From Lachnospiraceae bacterium (GTDB lineage: Bacteria > Bacillota > Clostridia > Lachnospirales > Lachnospiraceae), in the NCBI GenBank assembly GCA_011959105.1, contig BLLU01000188.1, forward strand, positions 1 to 50,447: DNA of 50,447 nucleotides, written 5' to 3'. The notes beneath the pieces were generated by a model. The model did not search any database. It was not told the DNA's origin and worked only from the letters and a program-made list of their open reading frames with translations. Numbering within the stretch: the first letter of the stretch is position 1; every line of letters starts with the position of its first letter. A program made the position numbers and the translations under genes. This document shows positions 7,284 through 14,952 of this stretch, one piece after another.

Positions 7284-7838
7284 GTGGAATGGCTTTTTGT
7301 CTATGATGGTGGTTGGTGGCTGAAGATAACGAATGCTGAGCAGCTCACGGAATACCACAAGAGAACCGATGGGCAGAGGTATGAGGGAGCAATAAGAATG
7401 TATAAGGACGGGAAACGGCCTGAGAATATGAGCCTGGAAGAGCGGATCAGGGCAAGTATGGAAGGCAACCGGGATTTTATGCTCATGCAGGCGGCCATCG
7501 TGCAGGCCCAAAACATTGAAGGAACATTTTTGGATGGGATCCGGTGCCTCAATATGGAGAGAGGCATGAAGGAGCTCAACGACATAAGGGAATACGGTGC
7601 TGTGTATATCAATCCGGCAGGAGGCAGCACCTTCTCAGTAGACTATACACAATTTTGCAGGAGGAAAGAGCTGATCTTCCCGGACTTCCAAAAAGAAGAT
7701 ATAAGGGTGAGGCGGTTTGAGGGCGGGATCCATTGGTATGCCTATATAGGTGATATGCAGGTGAGAAATGGAGAGGAGCTGAAGTGGAGCACCCAGGAGG
7801 CGGCCAGGAGCGCCGCTGAGGCAATAGTGAGTTGTTAG
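7284..7838 (+). CDS. Hypothetical phage protein
   Basis: The 184-residue product begins at GTG 7284, nine bases after TAGGAGGAG; an in-frame TTG at 7260 lacks a good site. Sequence is mixed alpha/beta with a central charged helix region (MSLEERIRASMEGNRDF) and a C-terminal segment (GGIHWYAYIGDMQVRNGE) that may be a small beta domain. I do not recognise it. Confidence 0.6.
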   Translation: MEWLFVYDGGWWLKITNAEQLTEYHKRTDGQRYEGAIRMYKDGKRPENMSLEERIRASMEGNRDFMLMQAAIVQAQNIEGTFLDGIRCLNMERGMKELNDIREYGAVYINPAGGSTFSVDYTQFCRRKELIFPDFQKEDIRVRRFEGGIHWYAYIGDMQVRNGEELKWSTQEAARSAAEAIVSC

Positions 7839-7853
7839 GAAGGAGGAGAAATA

Positions 7854-8207
7854 TTGATCATATTACCCATAAAACGGAAGTGGTATGAAATGATCCTCAC
7901 CGGGGAGAAAAAAGAGGAATACCGGGAAATCAAGCCATATTATAAAAGTCGATTTAAAAAGGTTTTCTATATGTACCCTCATTCTTTCATACCATACGGC
8001 TGGGATGTGCATGAGGTGGTATTTAGGAACGGGTACAGCAAAGAGAGCCCTTCATTCCGGGCGCTGTGCAGCCTGGATATAAAAACCGGAAGAGAAGAGT
8101 GGGGAGCGGAGCCGGGGGTGGAGTATTATGTGCTCACCATAAAGGAGATAATTGAAGGAACCCAGGAAGGAGAGAGCAATGGAGCAGGACAAAAGGCCAA
8201 GGTATAA
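7854..8207 (+). CDS. ASCH-domain phage protein
   Basis: The 117-residue protein starts MIILPIKRKWYEMILTGEKK and continues with EYREIKPYYKSRF, the opening of ASCH-domain proteins, which bind RNA or modified nucleosides. The start is a TTG at 7854 with GGAAGGAGGAG upstream. It overlaps the following gene by about 29 bases. A role in RNA metabolism during infection is inferred only. Confidence 0.75.
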   Translation: MIILPIKRKWYEMILTGEKKEEYREIKPYYKSRFKKVFYMYPHSFIPYGWDVHEVVFRNGYSKESPSFRALCSLDIKTGREEWGAEPGVEYYVLTIKEIIEGTQEGESNGAGQKAKV

Positions 8208-9150
8208 AGGGATATGCCCGGAGTGCGGGCATGAGCTGTGGATCTGCAAAAGTATATTCATGGAAATGGGGATCAACCAGGGAGCCGGGCGCTGCCTGCA
8301 ATGCAAAACCTTCCTGAGTATCCAGTTTAATGAGGAGAAGCAGGAGATGGAGCTCACAAAATTTGAAAGGGGCAGCAGTAATGAGAGCATCGGAGGGGGA
8401 TTTTCAATGAAGAGTTACCCGATCCAAGTCCGGGAGCGCCGCTCCTGGGAGAGAAATGCAGGAAGGCAGAGAAGGACGCAAACGGGAAATGTAAAGGTTT
8501 TCTCATTAGAGGCAGCAGGGAGCCCTTCTTTGCGTGTAGCATATGCGAAGAAAAAGCGGAGGATCCGGAGGAGGAGGCTGAGAGCGGCCAGGAGGGCAGC
8601 GGTAATATTTGCGGCCATTCTGATTGTGGCGGCCATAATATGCAAAATAATGGCGGCAGAGGAGCCGGTGGAGGTGCCAGTGGAAGAGATTCAGCAGGAA
8701 ACGGAGGCCGGAGAGCTCCCTCATAAGGCCACAGGGCCTGAGAGGGCACAGCAGGAGCCTATTCAGGAAACCCGATCAGGATCCGGAAATTCCCGCAATG
8801 AGTACCTTTTGGCCCGCCTTGCAATGGCTGAAGCAGAGGGTGAGTGCATAGAAGGGAAGGCAATGGTGATCCGGGTGGTGCTGAATAGAGAAGAAAGCAG
8901 CGCCTTCCCGGATACCATAGAGGAGGTAATTTTTGAGGATGGGCAGTTTACACCGGTAGAAAATGGCCGGTTTGATCGGGTGGAGCCTAATGCAGAATGT
9001 TGGGCCGCCCTGGATATGGTGCTCATTGATAAATGGGATGAAAGTGAAGGGGCCCTATATTTTGAAGCTGTATACAATGGGGAGAACACCTGGCACTCTG
9101 AAAATTTGGAATACATAAAGACAGTAGGCAATCACAATTTTTACAGATAG
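8179..9150 (+). CDS. Membrane-anchored SleB-type cell wall hydrolase with zinc-ribbon N-terminus
   Basis: The 323-residue product has three parts. Residues 13-42 hold CPEC and CLQC pairs of a zinc ribbon. Residues 140-158 form one transmembrane helix after a very basic stretch. Residues ~211-323 match SleB/CwlJ hydrolase (LAMAEAEGE, QFTPV, and the end YIKTVGNHNFY). A second start, ATG 8407, lies in frame with its own AGGGGGA site and would yield the membrane hydrolase alone (247 aa). The gene may therefore be a fusion of two neighbours or have two products. A hydrolase in the early module is unusual; late lysis genes are 27 kb away. Confidence 0.75.
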   Translation: MEQDKRPRYKGICPECGHELWICKSIFMEMGINQGAGRCLQCKTFLSIQFNEEKQEMELTKFERGSSNESIGGGFSMKSYPIQVRERRSWERNAGRQRRTQTGNVKVFSLEAAGSPSLRVAYAKKKRRIRRRRLRAARRAAVIFAAILIVAAIICKIMAAEEPVEVPVEEIQQETEAGELPHKATGPERAQQEPIQETRSGSGNSRNEYLLARLAMAEAEGECIEGKAMVIRVVLNREESSAFPDTIEEVIFEDGQFTPVENGRFDRVEPNAECWAALDMVLIDKWDESEGALYFEAVYNGENTWHSENLEYIKTVGNHNFYR

Positions 9151-9158
9151 GAGGCAGA

Positions 9159-9629
9159 ATGGGGCATAAATTCAGAATATGGCAGGATGGCAAAATGCTC
9201 ATGCCGGAGGACGTAACAGAGAATACTTTCCGTTATCTGCTGAACCGGGATGGGGTAGTGTTCGGAATTGATCTGAGGAATATGAGATGGGAGGGCATGA
9301 TCCGAATGGGGCCCGGCTGTATCATGTTTCAAATTGGCCGGAAGGATATGGAAGGCCATGAGATCTATGAGGGTGATGTGGTAAAGGTGCGGGATTGGGA
9401 GGATGGCAGGCGGTGGCTCACCGGTACTGTGGAATATGATAAGGAGGAATGTGGGTATTTAATCAATTTTGACACCGGCGCTCCTGAGCATGGAGGCCTG
9501 AGCATTTCCTTCAGCGCCTCTCCTGATTGCAAGGTATTGGGCCATAGGTTTGAGGAGAAAATGCAAAAGCTCCTCAGGGAGCAGAGGGAGCGCTTCATGG
9601 ATCCAAGAAGGGAGGCGGCCATTGAATAG
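9159..9629 (+). CDS. YopX-family phage protein
   Basis: The 156-residue protein has the typical YopX features: KFRIWQDGKML at the start, FQIGRKDMEGHEIYEGDVVKV in the middle (shown only in part here as FQIGRKD ... IYEGD), then a beta-rich segment. YopX proteins are common in Firmicute phages; their function is not established. ATG 9159 follows AGGAGGCAGA. Confidence 0.8.
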   Translation: MGHKFRIWQDGKMLMPEDVTENTFRYLLNRDGVVFGIDLRNMRWEGMIRMGPGCIMFQIGRKDMEGHEIYEGDVVKVRDWEDGRRWLTGTVEYDKEECGYLINFDTGAPEHGGLSISFSASPDCKVLGHRFEEKMQKLLREQRERFMDPRREAAIE

Positions 9630-9996
9630 GAGGCAGAAAAGAAAGCAATTTAAAAAAATATATGGAATGAACCCGGAGCAGTATGAGGCATGGTGGGCAG
9701 AGCACTGGCCTGAGCTGCTCCATGAGCGCCTGAGAGAGGCACAGAGGGCAGCAGGAGAGGGGCTGAAGGAAATGGCCCGCCAAGTCCATGAGGCGGCTTT
9801 AAATGCGGCGGCGGGCATGGAAGAACTGAGAAGGGAGATCATGGCGGCGGCAGAATTTATGAGAGGAGGGGAGCAAAATGGAAATCATGTGGACGATTCT
9901 GAAAATGATAGGGGCCGGGTGTCTGATTGTATTGGCGGCCCTGGTGCTTATGATTCTGATAGTGCTATTCATAGCGGTGGCCAAGGCATTGACTGA
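9622..9996 (+). CDS. Hypothetical helical phage protein
   Basis: A 124-residue frame starts at TTG 9622 after GGGAGGCGG, overlapping the end of the YopX-like gene. The body is basic and then helical (GLKEMARQVHEAALNAAAGM). The last ~40 residues overlap, in another frame, the small membrane protein at 9878-10006 and look like low-quality out-of-frame sequence, so the functional part probably ends near residue 85. Confidence 0.55.
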   Translation: MNRRQKRKQFKKIYGMNPEQYEAWWAEHWPELLHERLREAQRAAGEGLKEMARQVHEAALNAAAGMEELRREIMAAAEFMRGGEQNGNHVDDSENDRGRVSDCIGGPGAYDSDSAIHSGGQGID

Positions 9997-10006
9997 GAAG
10001 AAATAG
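9878..10006 (+). CDS. Small single-pass membrane protein (42 aa)
   Basis: ATG 9878 follows GGAGGGGAGC, a strong ribosome site. The product is MEIMWTILKMIGAG followed by an uninterrupted hydrophobic helix (VLAALVLMILIVLFIAVA) and a basic tail. It overlaps the end of the preceding frame by ~119 bases. Hydrophobicity and the ribosome site argue that this frame is translated. Function unknown; holin-like or superinfection-exclusion roles are possible. Confidence 0.6.
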   Translation: MEIMWTILKMIGAGCLIVLAALVLMILIVLFIAVAKALTEKK

Positions 10007-10017
10007 GAGGGAAGAAA

Positions 10018-10592
10018 TTGGAAGAGCTGAAAATGGAAAGTAAAAAGATTATCATGCAGCAGTTTTTGAGAATGTGGGCGGCAGCAGGCTCCTGGATTGG
10101 TTGGAGGAAGTGGGGTATTATACGGCCCCGGCTTCCATGAAGCACCATGCTTCCTATGAGGGCTCACTATTCGATCACAGCCTTCAGGTAACACATGAGC
10201 TGATCATGCTTACTGATAGATTGGGCCTGAAGTGGCAGAGGAAAGAGAGCCCCGCCGTGGTGGGAATGCTGCATGATGTGTGTAAAATGGATGATTATGT
10301 GATACAGCAGGAGATTGTATCAGTAGACCAGGGCGGCGGGCCGGTATATGGGCCAGGGCAGGCGGTATGGAATGAGGAGGCGCTGTGGCCAGGGCATGGA
10401 GATAAGAGCTTGATCATGCTCATGGGGCACATTGATCTCACGGTGGAAGAAAAGCTCTGTATCCGGTATCACATGGGAGCTTTTACAGACAGTAAAGAGT
10501 GGAAATATTACACGGAAGCTGTGAAACGGTGCCCGAATGTGCTCTATACTCATACAGCGGATATGATAGCAACCAAGATCAAGGGGGTATGA
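10018..10592 (+). CDS. HD-domain phosphohydrolase, frame interrupted near the start
   Basis: The frame from GTG 10074 encodes 172 residues with HD-domain features: FTAPAS-like YYTAPASMKHH, EGSLFDHSLQV, GMLHDVCKMDDY and GHGDKS. GTG 10074 has no ribosome site. A perfect site (AGGAGGGAAG) instead precedes TTG 10018, which opens a different frame. One extra A in the AAAAA run at 10042-10046, or a -1 slip at AAG, would join them into one protein reading MEELKMESKK-DYHAAVFENVGG. So the gene is either mutated, misread at a homopolymer, or frameshifted. It would hydrolyse phosphate from nucleotides or RNA ends. Confidence 0.7.
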
Positions 10593-10918
10593 CTATGCGG
10601 AACTATATGCCCAAAATTATTGAGGGGAAGGTGAGCGGAACCGGGTGGCCAATAGATGGCCACACCCTGCTCCTCTCATTGTGGGATTATGACAATCACG
10701 AATCATGGCACCTTTACAGTTGGTCGGAAGAATCGGAAAGAGCCGTGATGGAAACCATGTATAAAACAGAAACAGAGGCGGGCATGTGCTTGTACGATTC
10801 TTTTGAAGAATTTGAGGAGCACTGGAAGGAATGGGAACCTCAGGGCACTTTTTGTATTCCTCTGAGTAATGTGAAAGAGGAAAAAGTTATAAGAGAGGAG
10901 GAAGTGGGCAATGAATAG
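10589..10918 (+). CDS. Hypothetical phage protein
   Basis: ATG 10589 overlaps the HD gene stop (ATGA) and has AAGGGGG upstream. The 109-residue acidic product contains LLLSLWDYDNHESWHLYSW and ends in charged residues. No family recognised. The stop overlaps the SSB start, so the three genes appear translationally coupled. Confidence 0.6.
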   Translation: MTMRNYMPKIIEGKVSGTGWPIDGHTLLLSLWDYDNHESWHLYSWSEESERAVMETMYKTETEAGMCLYDSFEEFEEHWKEWEPQGTFCIPLSNVKEEKVIREEEVGNE

Positions 10919-11291
10919 CTGTAATTTCATAGGGAGGCTCACAAGGGATCCGGAAGTGAGATATAGCCAGGGTGAAAAGCCGGTATGTGTGGCAAGGTTT
11001 ACCCTGGCAGTAGACAGACCGACAAAGGAGCGGGCGGCAGATTTTCTCACCTTCAAAGCATTGGGCGGCAGAGGTGAATTTGTTGAGAAGCACCTGAAGA
11101 GAGGCATGAGGATCGGAATTTGTGCCAGGGCAGAAAGCGGCTCCTATGAAAAGAATGGAAACAAGATATATTATACAGAGTTTATCTGTGAAGGCTTTAC
11201 ATTCTGTGACGGGAAGCAGGGGAACACCGGCCCGGCAGCAGGCGGCTACATGGAAGCGCCTGAAGAATATGAAGGGCTCCCGTTCAATTAG
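10911..11291 (+). CDS. ssb: Single-stranded DNA-binding protein
   Basis: The 126-residue product begins MNSCNFIGRLTRDPEVRY and has the OB-fold landmarks VCVARFTLAVDRP, a KHLKRGM turn and an IYYTEFICEGFTF strand. It ends EGLPFN, similar to the acidic tip used to recruit partner proteins. It coats single strands in phage replication. ATG 10911 follows GGAGGAAG. It is shorter than host SSB because the Gly-rich linker is brief. Confidence 0.93.
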   Translation: MNSCNFIGRLTRDPEVRYSQGEKPVCVARFTLAVDRPTKERAADFLTFKALGGRGEFVEKHLKRGMRIGICARAESGSYEKNGNKIYYTEFICEGFTFCDGKQGNTGPAAGGYMEAPEEYEGLPFN

Positions 11292-11303
11292 GAGGTGCTG
11301 AGG

Positions 11304-11783
11304 GTGACTAAAAGTGAGTTAGAGCAATTATTGGATCTCAGGAAAGAGATCCAGGAGTTGGATGCCAAGGTTGAAAAAATGCAGGAGCAAAGGGTGGGAA
11401 AAGTGACAGATAGAGTGCAGGCTTCCATGCCCGATTTTCCGTATGTACGCACAACCAAGACAATAACCGGGGTAGACAATAAAGGAAGCCGGAAGCGCCG
11501 GAGGGAGTTGACAGAAAGTGAGCTCCTTTTGCTGAAGCGGCGGCAGCAGGCGGTGGATGCAGAGTTTAAAATATCTCAGTACATAAAGAGCATAAATGAC
11601 AGCAGGATCCGGAGAATTATAAGCCTGAGGTATGAAGAGGGGCTCTCCTGGGATAAAGTGGCCGCCGCCATGAACTGTGATCGGACATACCCGGAGAAGC
11701 TGCTCACTAAGTACCTGAAGGAACACCCGGAAAAGAAAAAGAGAAAAAAAATGAAAGTTTCTCACAATTCTCATTTTAAATGA
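11304..11783 (+). CDS. ArpU/RinA-like late transcription regulator
   Basis: The 159-residue product has an N-terminal helical region (EIQELDAKVEKMQEQR) and a C-terminal sigma-region-4-like helix-turn-helix: RRIISLRYEEGLSWDKVAAA. Proteins of this type, placed just before the terminase genes, activate late transcription in Firmicute phages. GTG 11304 stands nine bases after AGGAGG. A terminator follows 65 bases after the stop, marking the end of the early operon. Confidence 0.75.
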   Translation: MTKSELEQLLDLRKEIQELDAKVEKMQEQRVGKVTDRVQASMPDFPYVRTTKTITGVDNKGSRKRRRELTESELLLLKRRQQAVDAEFKISQYIKSINDSRIRRIISLRYEEGLSWDKVAAAMNCDRTYPEKLLTKYLKEHPEKKKRKKMKVSHNSHFK

Positions 11784-11848
11784 TCTATAATGCTATCAGG
11801 TGAAAATTTGTTGGCTTATCCCCTTATGAATTGAAACCTGAAGGAAAG

Positions 11849-11880
11849 GGCATCCCGCCTCTGTGCGTGGGTGCCTTTTT
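11849..11880 (+). terminator. Rho-independent terminator between early and late modules
   Basis: Arms GGCATCC (11849-11855) and GGGTGCC (11869-11875) pair with one wobble and are followed by TTTTT (11876-11880). It lies after the late regulator and before the first packaging gene. Confidence 0.75.
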
Positions 11881-11902
11881 CGTGTGCAAAGGAGGGGGAA
11901 GG

Positions 11903-12196
11903 GTGAACATACAAGGGAAAATCAATAATTTACTGAAGGCCCTGAGGCAGCAGGGCATTGTATACAAGATAAATACTCAGCAATTTTATTCAGAGAGCCA
12001 AGGGCGGCTATGCACAAAGTTGATTTTATGGGAAGAGCACCCGAACCGGGATGGAGAGGTTTTCTTCAGTAAGGTGAAGCTGCTGAAATACCTGGCAGAC
12101 AAGTGGAAGGAAGTGAATGAGCATGGAAGGGCAGCAGATGGAGAGAATGAAGGAACTGAAGAGGCTAATGAGCGAAAAGCAAGCGGCATTCTGTGA
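11903..12196 (+). CDS. Conserved pre-terminase phage protein
   Basis: The 97-residue product starts at GTG 11903 after AGGAGGGGGAAG. It contains NTQQFYSESQGR and KVKLLKYLADKW, a pattern I recall from small proteins just upstream of the small terminase in Clostridial and Lactobacillus-type phages. Function is unknown. It overlaps the small terminase gene by up to 80 bases. Confidence 0.65.
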   Translation: MNIQGKINNLLKALRQQGIVYKINTQQFYSESQGRLCTKLILWEEHPNRDGEVFFSKVKLLKYLADKWKEVNEHGRAADGENEGTEEANERKASGIL

Positions 12197-12566
12197 TCAT
12201 TACATTACCACGCTGAATGCCACGGAGGCCGCAAAACTGGCCGGATATTCTGAAAAAACGGCAAAAGCCATGGGAAGCGAAAACCTGACAAAACCTTACC
12301 TAAAAGAATATATAGATTTGCGGCTTGCAGAACTGGAAGAAAAAAGGGTGGCAAGCGCTGAGGAGGTGCTGCAATATCTCACAAGGGTAATGAGAGGAGA
12401 GGAGCGGGATCAATTTGATTTGGATCCTTCCCTTCAGGACAGAACCAAGGCGGCAGAGCTATTGGGAAAAAGATACCGGCTATTTGTGGATAAGCAGGAG
12501 ATCACCGGGAAATTAGAGCCCGTCACCATTATAAACGATATACCAAGGGCACCGAATGGAGATTAG
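12117..12566 (+). CDS. terS: Terminase small subunit
   Basis: Product up to 149 residues. The helix-turn-helix region SEKQAAFCDHYITTLNATEA followed by AKLAGYSEKTAKAMGSENL is typical of Terminase_2 small subunits, which recognise the packaging site. The start is uncertain: ATGs at 12117, 12138 and 12168 are in frame, and the last is preceded by AAGAGG. The stop overlaps the large subunit by 11 bases. Confidence 0.85.
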   Translation: MSMEGQQMERMKELKRLMSEKQAAFCDHYITTLNATEAAKLAGYSEKTAKAMGSENLTKPYLKEYIDLRLAELEEKRVASAEEVLQYLTRVMRGEERDQFDLDPSLQDRTKAAELLGKRYRLFVDKQEITGKLEPVTIINDIPRAPNGD

Positions 12567-13824
12567 ACTATCTGATCTCATTGCACCACAATTCTATGAT
12601 ATTCATTGGGATATTTTGGAGGGTAAACATACCCACTATAAGCTATACGGAGGCAGAGGCTCAACAAAGTCCTCTTTCGTGAGCCTAGAAATAATTTACG
12701 GCATGATGCAGGATCCCAATGCAAATGCCGCCTGCTTCAGGAAGGTGGGGAACACCCTGGCAGAGAGTGTATTTGAGCAGCTCTTGTGGGCCATAGACGC
12801 TCTTGAAGTAGGCCACTTGTGGAAAGTCACGCTCTCCCCGCTGAGGCTCACATATAAGCCAACGGGGCAGCGGATTGTGTTCAGGGGTTGTGATGATCCT
12901 AACAAGTCAAAGTCAATCAAGCTGAGGAAGGGTTATTTTAAATATATATGGTATGAGGAAAGGGCTGAGTTTGAAGGGGATGAAGATGAAAGAAAAATAA
13001 ACCAGTCCTTAATGCGTGGCGGTGATAAGTATGTGGTATTTTACACATGGAACCCGCCAAAGAGCCTCAATTCATGGGTGAATCAGGATGTGCTTCAGGT
13101 GAGGGCTGACACCTTATGCAGCCATTCCACCTATTTGACAGTGCCCAGGAGTTGGTTGGGAGAGCAATTCTTCATTGAGGCTGAAGAGCTCAAAAAGCGG
13201 AAAAGAATGGCATACCGGCATGAGTACCTGGGAGAGGCTACTGGAACCGGTGGAAAAGTATTTGATAATGTGATTCTGAGGGAGATCACGGATGAAGAGA
13301 TAGCGATCTTTGATAGGATTAAGCAAGGCCTGGATTTTGGTTTTGCGGCGGATCCGCTTGCGTTTGAAAGAATGCACCTGAATAAGAAGCAGAGGCGGCT
13401 TTATATCTTTGCTGAGCTGTACCAGGTGAACCTTAAAACCCGGAAGGCCGTGGCAGAGATAAAGAAACTAAACCCGGACAATAAGATCATAACAGCAGAT
13501 TCAGAGGAGCCCCGCTCCATATCTTCCTTCAATGAGTTGGGCCTGAGGGTGTACCCGGCCAAGAAGGGGCCCGGATCGGTGGATTTTGGTGTGGCTTATT
13601 TGTCTGACGATTTGGATGAGATAATCATTGATCCGGTGAGGTGCCCGAATGCGGCCCGTGAGTTTTCCTCATACGAACTGGAAAAGGACAAAAACGGGAA
13701 TTTTAAAGGATCGTACCCTGACAAAGACAACCATTCGATCGATGCATGTCGCTATGCCCTAGAGGATGAAATGGTAAATAAAAAGGCCAAGATAAGAAAT
13801 AAGGCAAAAAGAGGTTTAAGATAA
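12556..13824 (+). CDS. terL: Terminase large subunit
   Basis: The 422-residue packaging motor is of the PBSX/Terminase_3 type. It has a Walker A segment GGRGSTKSS at residues 32-40, a Walker B-like YIWYEE at 130-135, and a C-terminal RNase H-like nuclease beginning QGLDFGFAADP with a later HSIDACRYAL. It pumps DNA into the prohead and cuts it. The start overlaps the small subunit. The moron promoter follows within a few bases of the stop. Confidence 0.95.
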   Translation: MEIRLSDLIAPQFYDIHWDILEGKHTHYKLYGGRGSTKSSFVSLEIIYGMMQDPNANAACFRKVGNTLAESVFEQLLWAIDALEVGHLWKVTLSPLRLTYKPTGQRIVFRGCDDPNKSKSIKLRKGYFKYIWYEERAEFEGDEDERKINQSLMRGGDKYVVFYTWNPPKSLNSWVNQDVLQVRADTLCSHSTYLTVPRSWLGEQFFIEAEELKKRKRMAYRHEYLGEATGTGGKVFDNVILREITDEEIAIFDRIKQGLDFGFAADPLAFERMHLNKKQRRLYIFAELYQVNLKTRKAVAEIKKLNPDNKIITADSEEPRSISSFNELGLRVYPAKKGPGSVDFGVAYLSDDLDEIIIDPVRCPNAAREFSSYELEKDKNGNFKGSYPDKDNHSIDACRYALEDEMVNKKAKIRNKAKRGLR

Positions 13825-13827
13825 TGC

Positions 13828-13856
13828 TTGACTTTTTGGCAGACATAAAATATAAT
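13828..13856 (+). promoter_or_regulatory. Near-consensus sigma-A promoter of the moron
   Basis: TTGACT (13828-13833), a 17-nt spacer, and TATAAT (13851-13856). It starts four bases after the terL stop and drives the ribbon-helix-helix gene. Promoters inside late phage operons are typical of morons, which are expressed from the prophage. Confidence 0.85.
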
Positions 13857-13872
13857 GAATTTATGGCAGACA
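13837..13872 (+). repeat. Direct repeats, putative operator for the moron regulator
   Basis: TGGCAGACA occurs at 13837-13845, inside the promoter spacer, and again at 13864-13872, just past the expected transcription start. The copies are 27 bp apart. They bracket the -10 box, and the next gene encodes a ribbon-helix-helix protein, so autoregulation is a natural inference. Confidence 0.6.
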
Positions 13873-13889
13873 AAAAGTGAGGTGATAAA

Positions 13890-14066
13890 ATGAGCCCTAG
13901 AACGGGAAGGCCGCCAGTAGAAAACCCTAAAGCTGAAAGAATAACAGTGAGGTTAGACAAAGAAACCTCAGGAATACTAAAAAAATACTGCGATCAGGAA
14001 AAGGTTGAAAAAGCTGAGGCAATAAGAAAAGGAATCAGGAAATTAGAAGCGGATATAAAAAAATAG
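13890..14066 (+). CDS. Ribbon-helix-helix (CopG-like) regulator, moron
   Basis: The 58-residue product has a CopG-type core: RITVRLDKETSGILKKYCDQ then AEAIRKGIRKLE. The first strand would insert in the DNA groove as a dimer. The start ATG 13890 follows GAGGTGAT. The gene is AT-rich relative to its neighbours, consistent with acquisition. It probably represses its own promoter through the repeats at 13837-13872. Confidence 0.75.
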   Translation: MSPRTGRPPVENPKAERITVRLDKETSGILKKYCDQEKVEKAEAIRKGIRKLEADIKK

Positions 14067-14067
14067 A

Positions 14068-14152
14068 GTGTTGCGGCCCTGAGAAAGCATTTGCAACACC
14101 CTAACAACTGAGGGAATCCCTCTATGGGTACTTTATCATAGTTTGGGGATTC
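14068..14152 (+). other. Structured RNA region within the moron
   Basis: Two inverted repeats lie in the gap after the regulator gene. GTGTTGC (14068-14074) pairs with GCAACAC (14093-14099). GAATCCC (14114-14120) pairs with GGGATTC (14146-14152) and encloses CTATG/CATAG (14122-14126 with 14137-14141). Only a weak T-rich run follows. They could attenuate or shape the mRNA for the next two genes. Confidence 0.45.
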
Positions 14153-14181
14153 TTTCAAGGACAATTTGAAAGGAGATAACT

Positions 14182-14439
14182 ATGAGTAAAGTAATTGAAT
14201 TTAGACCGAAAGGGAATAACACAGAAACAAATAAGAAACCGGAAAATGAAACCATACGCACAATGAGCCTCATGTTAAACAAGATGGCTGATAGTTTGAA
14301 TAAAATAGCATTAGGAAGAGCGGATCAGGATGATTATATGCACTGCATGAGATCATTCATGTTCCTAAATTATTTAACCAATAAAACTGAAGTGATGGCC
14401 GAAATTATGAAAATTGCGGAGCAGAGGAAAGCAAAATGA
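14182..14439 (+). CDS. Hypothetical moron protein (85 aa)
   Basis: ATG 14182 follows GAAAGGAGATA. The product starts MSKVIEFRPKGNN, is hydrophilic, and has a helical second half (MSLMLNKMADSLNKIALG). It is coupled (ATGA overlap) to the HNH endonuclease gene. The family is not recognised. Confidence 0.65.
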   Translation: MSKVIEFRPKGNNTETNKKPENETIRTMSLMLNKMADSLNKIALGRADQDDYMHCMRSFMFLNYLTNKTEVMAEIMKIAEQRKAK

Positions 14440-14924
14440 GCAGCAAATACCAATATTTTAACGGCCTGAAATTCACAAGGGATGATAAAACCGGGTATTA
14501 TCTAAATTCCACAATAAGAAAGCGGATGCATAGATATGTATGGGAATTTTACAATGGGCCTATTCCAAAAGGGTATGATATACACCATAAGGATGAAGAT
14601 AAATCTAATAATGACATATCAAACCTTGAAATGGTTCGGAAAGGGAAGCACCAAGCGGATCATGCAAAGAAATGGCATGAGAGGCACCCAGGGGCAGCAG
14701 ATAATAATTTGAAAAAAGCCAGGGAAGAGGCAAAGAATTGGCATAGGAGTAAAGAGGGAATTGAGTGGCACAAGGAGCAAATAAGAAGGAATCCTATAAA
14801 GGAGCAGGAGTTTGTGTGCCAATGTTGCAAGAAAAAATATATAAGCAAACCGAATGGAAGAAATAGGTTTTGCTCAGAAAAATGTAAGGCAAAATATTAT
14901 AGAATGAAAAAGAGGGCCAGGTGA
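14436..14924 (+). CDS. HNH homing-type endonuclease, moron
   Basis: The 162-residue product has an HNH core: MHRYVWEFYNGPIPKGYDIH then HKDEDKSNNDISNLE, the layout of phage HNH homing endonucleases. A C-terminal four-cysteine ribbon (CQCC ... CSEKCK) may bind DNA. It could mobilise the cassette between phages. Start overlaps the upstream gene. A terminator overlaps its stop codon. Confidence 0.88.
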   Translation: MSSKYQYFNGLKFTRDDKTGYYLNSTIRKRMHRYVWEFYNGPIPKGYDIHHKDEDKSNNDISNLEMVRKGKHQADHAKKWHERHPGAADNNLKKAREEAKNWHRSKEGIEWHKEQIRRNPIKEQEFVCQCCKKKYISKPNGRNRFCSEKCKAKYYRMKKRAR

Positions 14925-14936
14925 GGCTCTCTTTTT
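14911..14936 (+). terminator. Terminator closing the moron
   Basis: AGAGGGCC (14911-14918) pairs with GGCTCTCT (14925-14932) with one wobble around a 6-nt loop, followed by TTTT. It overlaps the HNH stop codon and separates the moron from the portal gene. Confidence 0.75.
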
Positions 14937-14952
14937 GTTAGGAGGGATTGAA

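Noticed and set aside
14068..14924. HNH gene with structured RNA as an IscB/OMEGA-like system
   Set aside because: The HNH protein is only 162 residues, lacks RuvC-like motifs, and matches ordinary phage HNH homing endonucleases.
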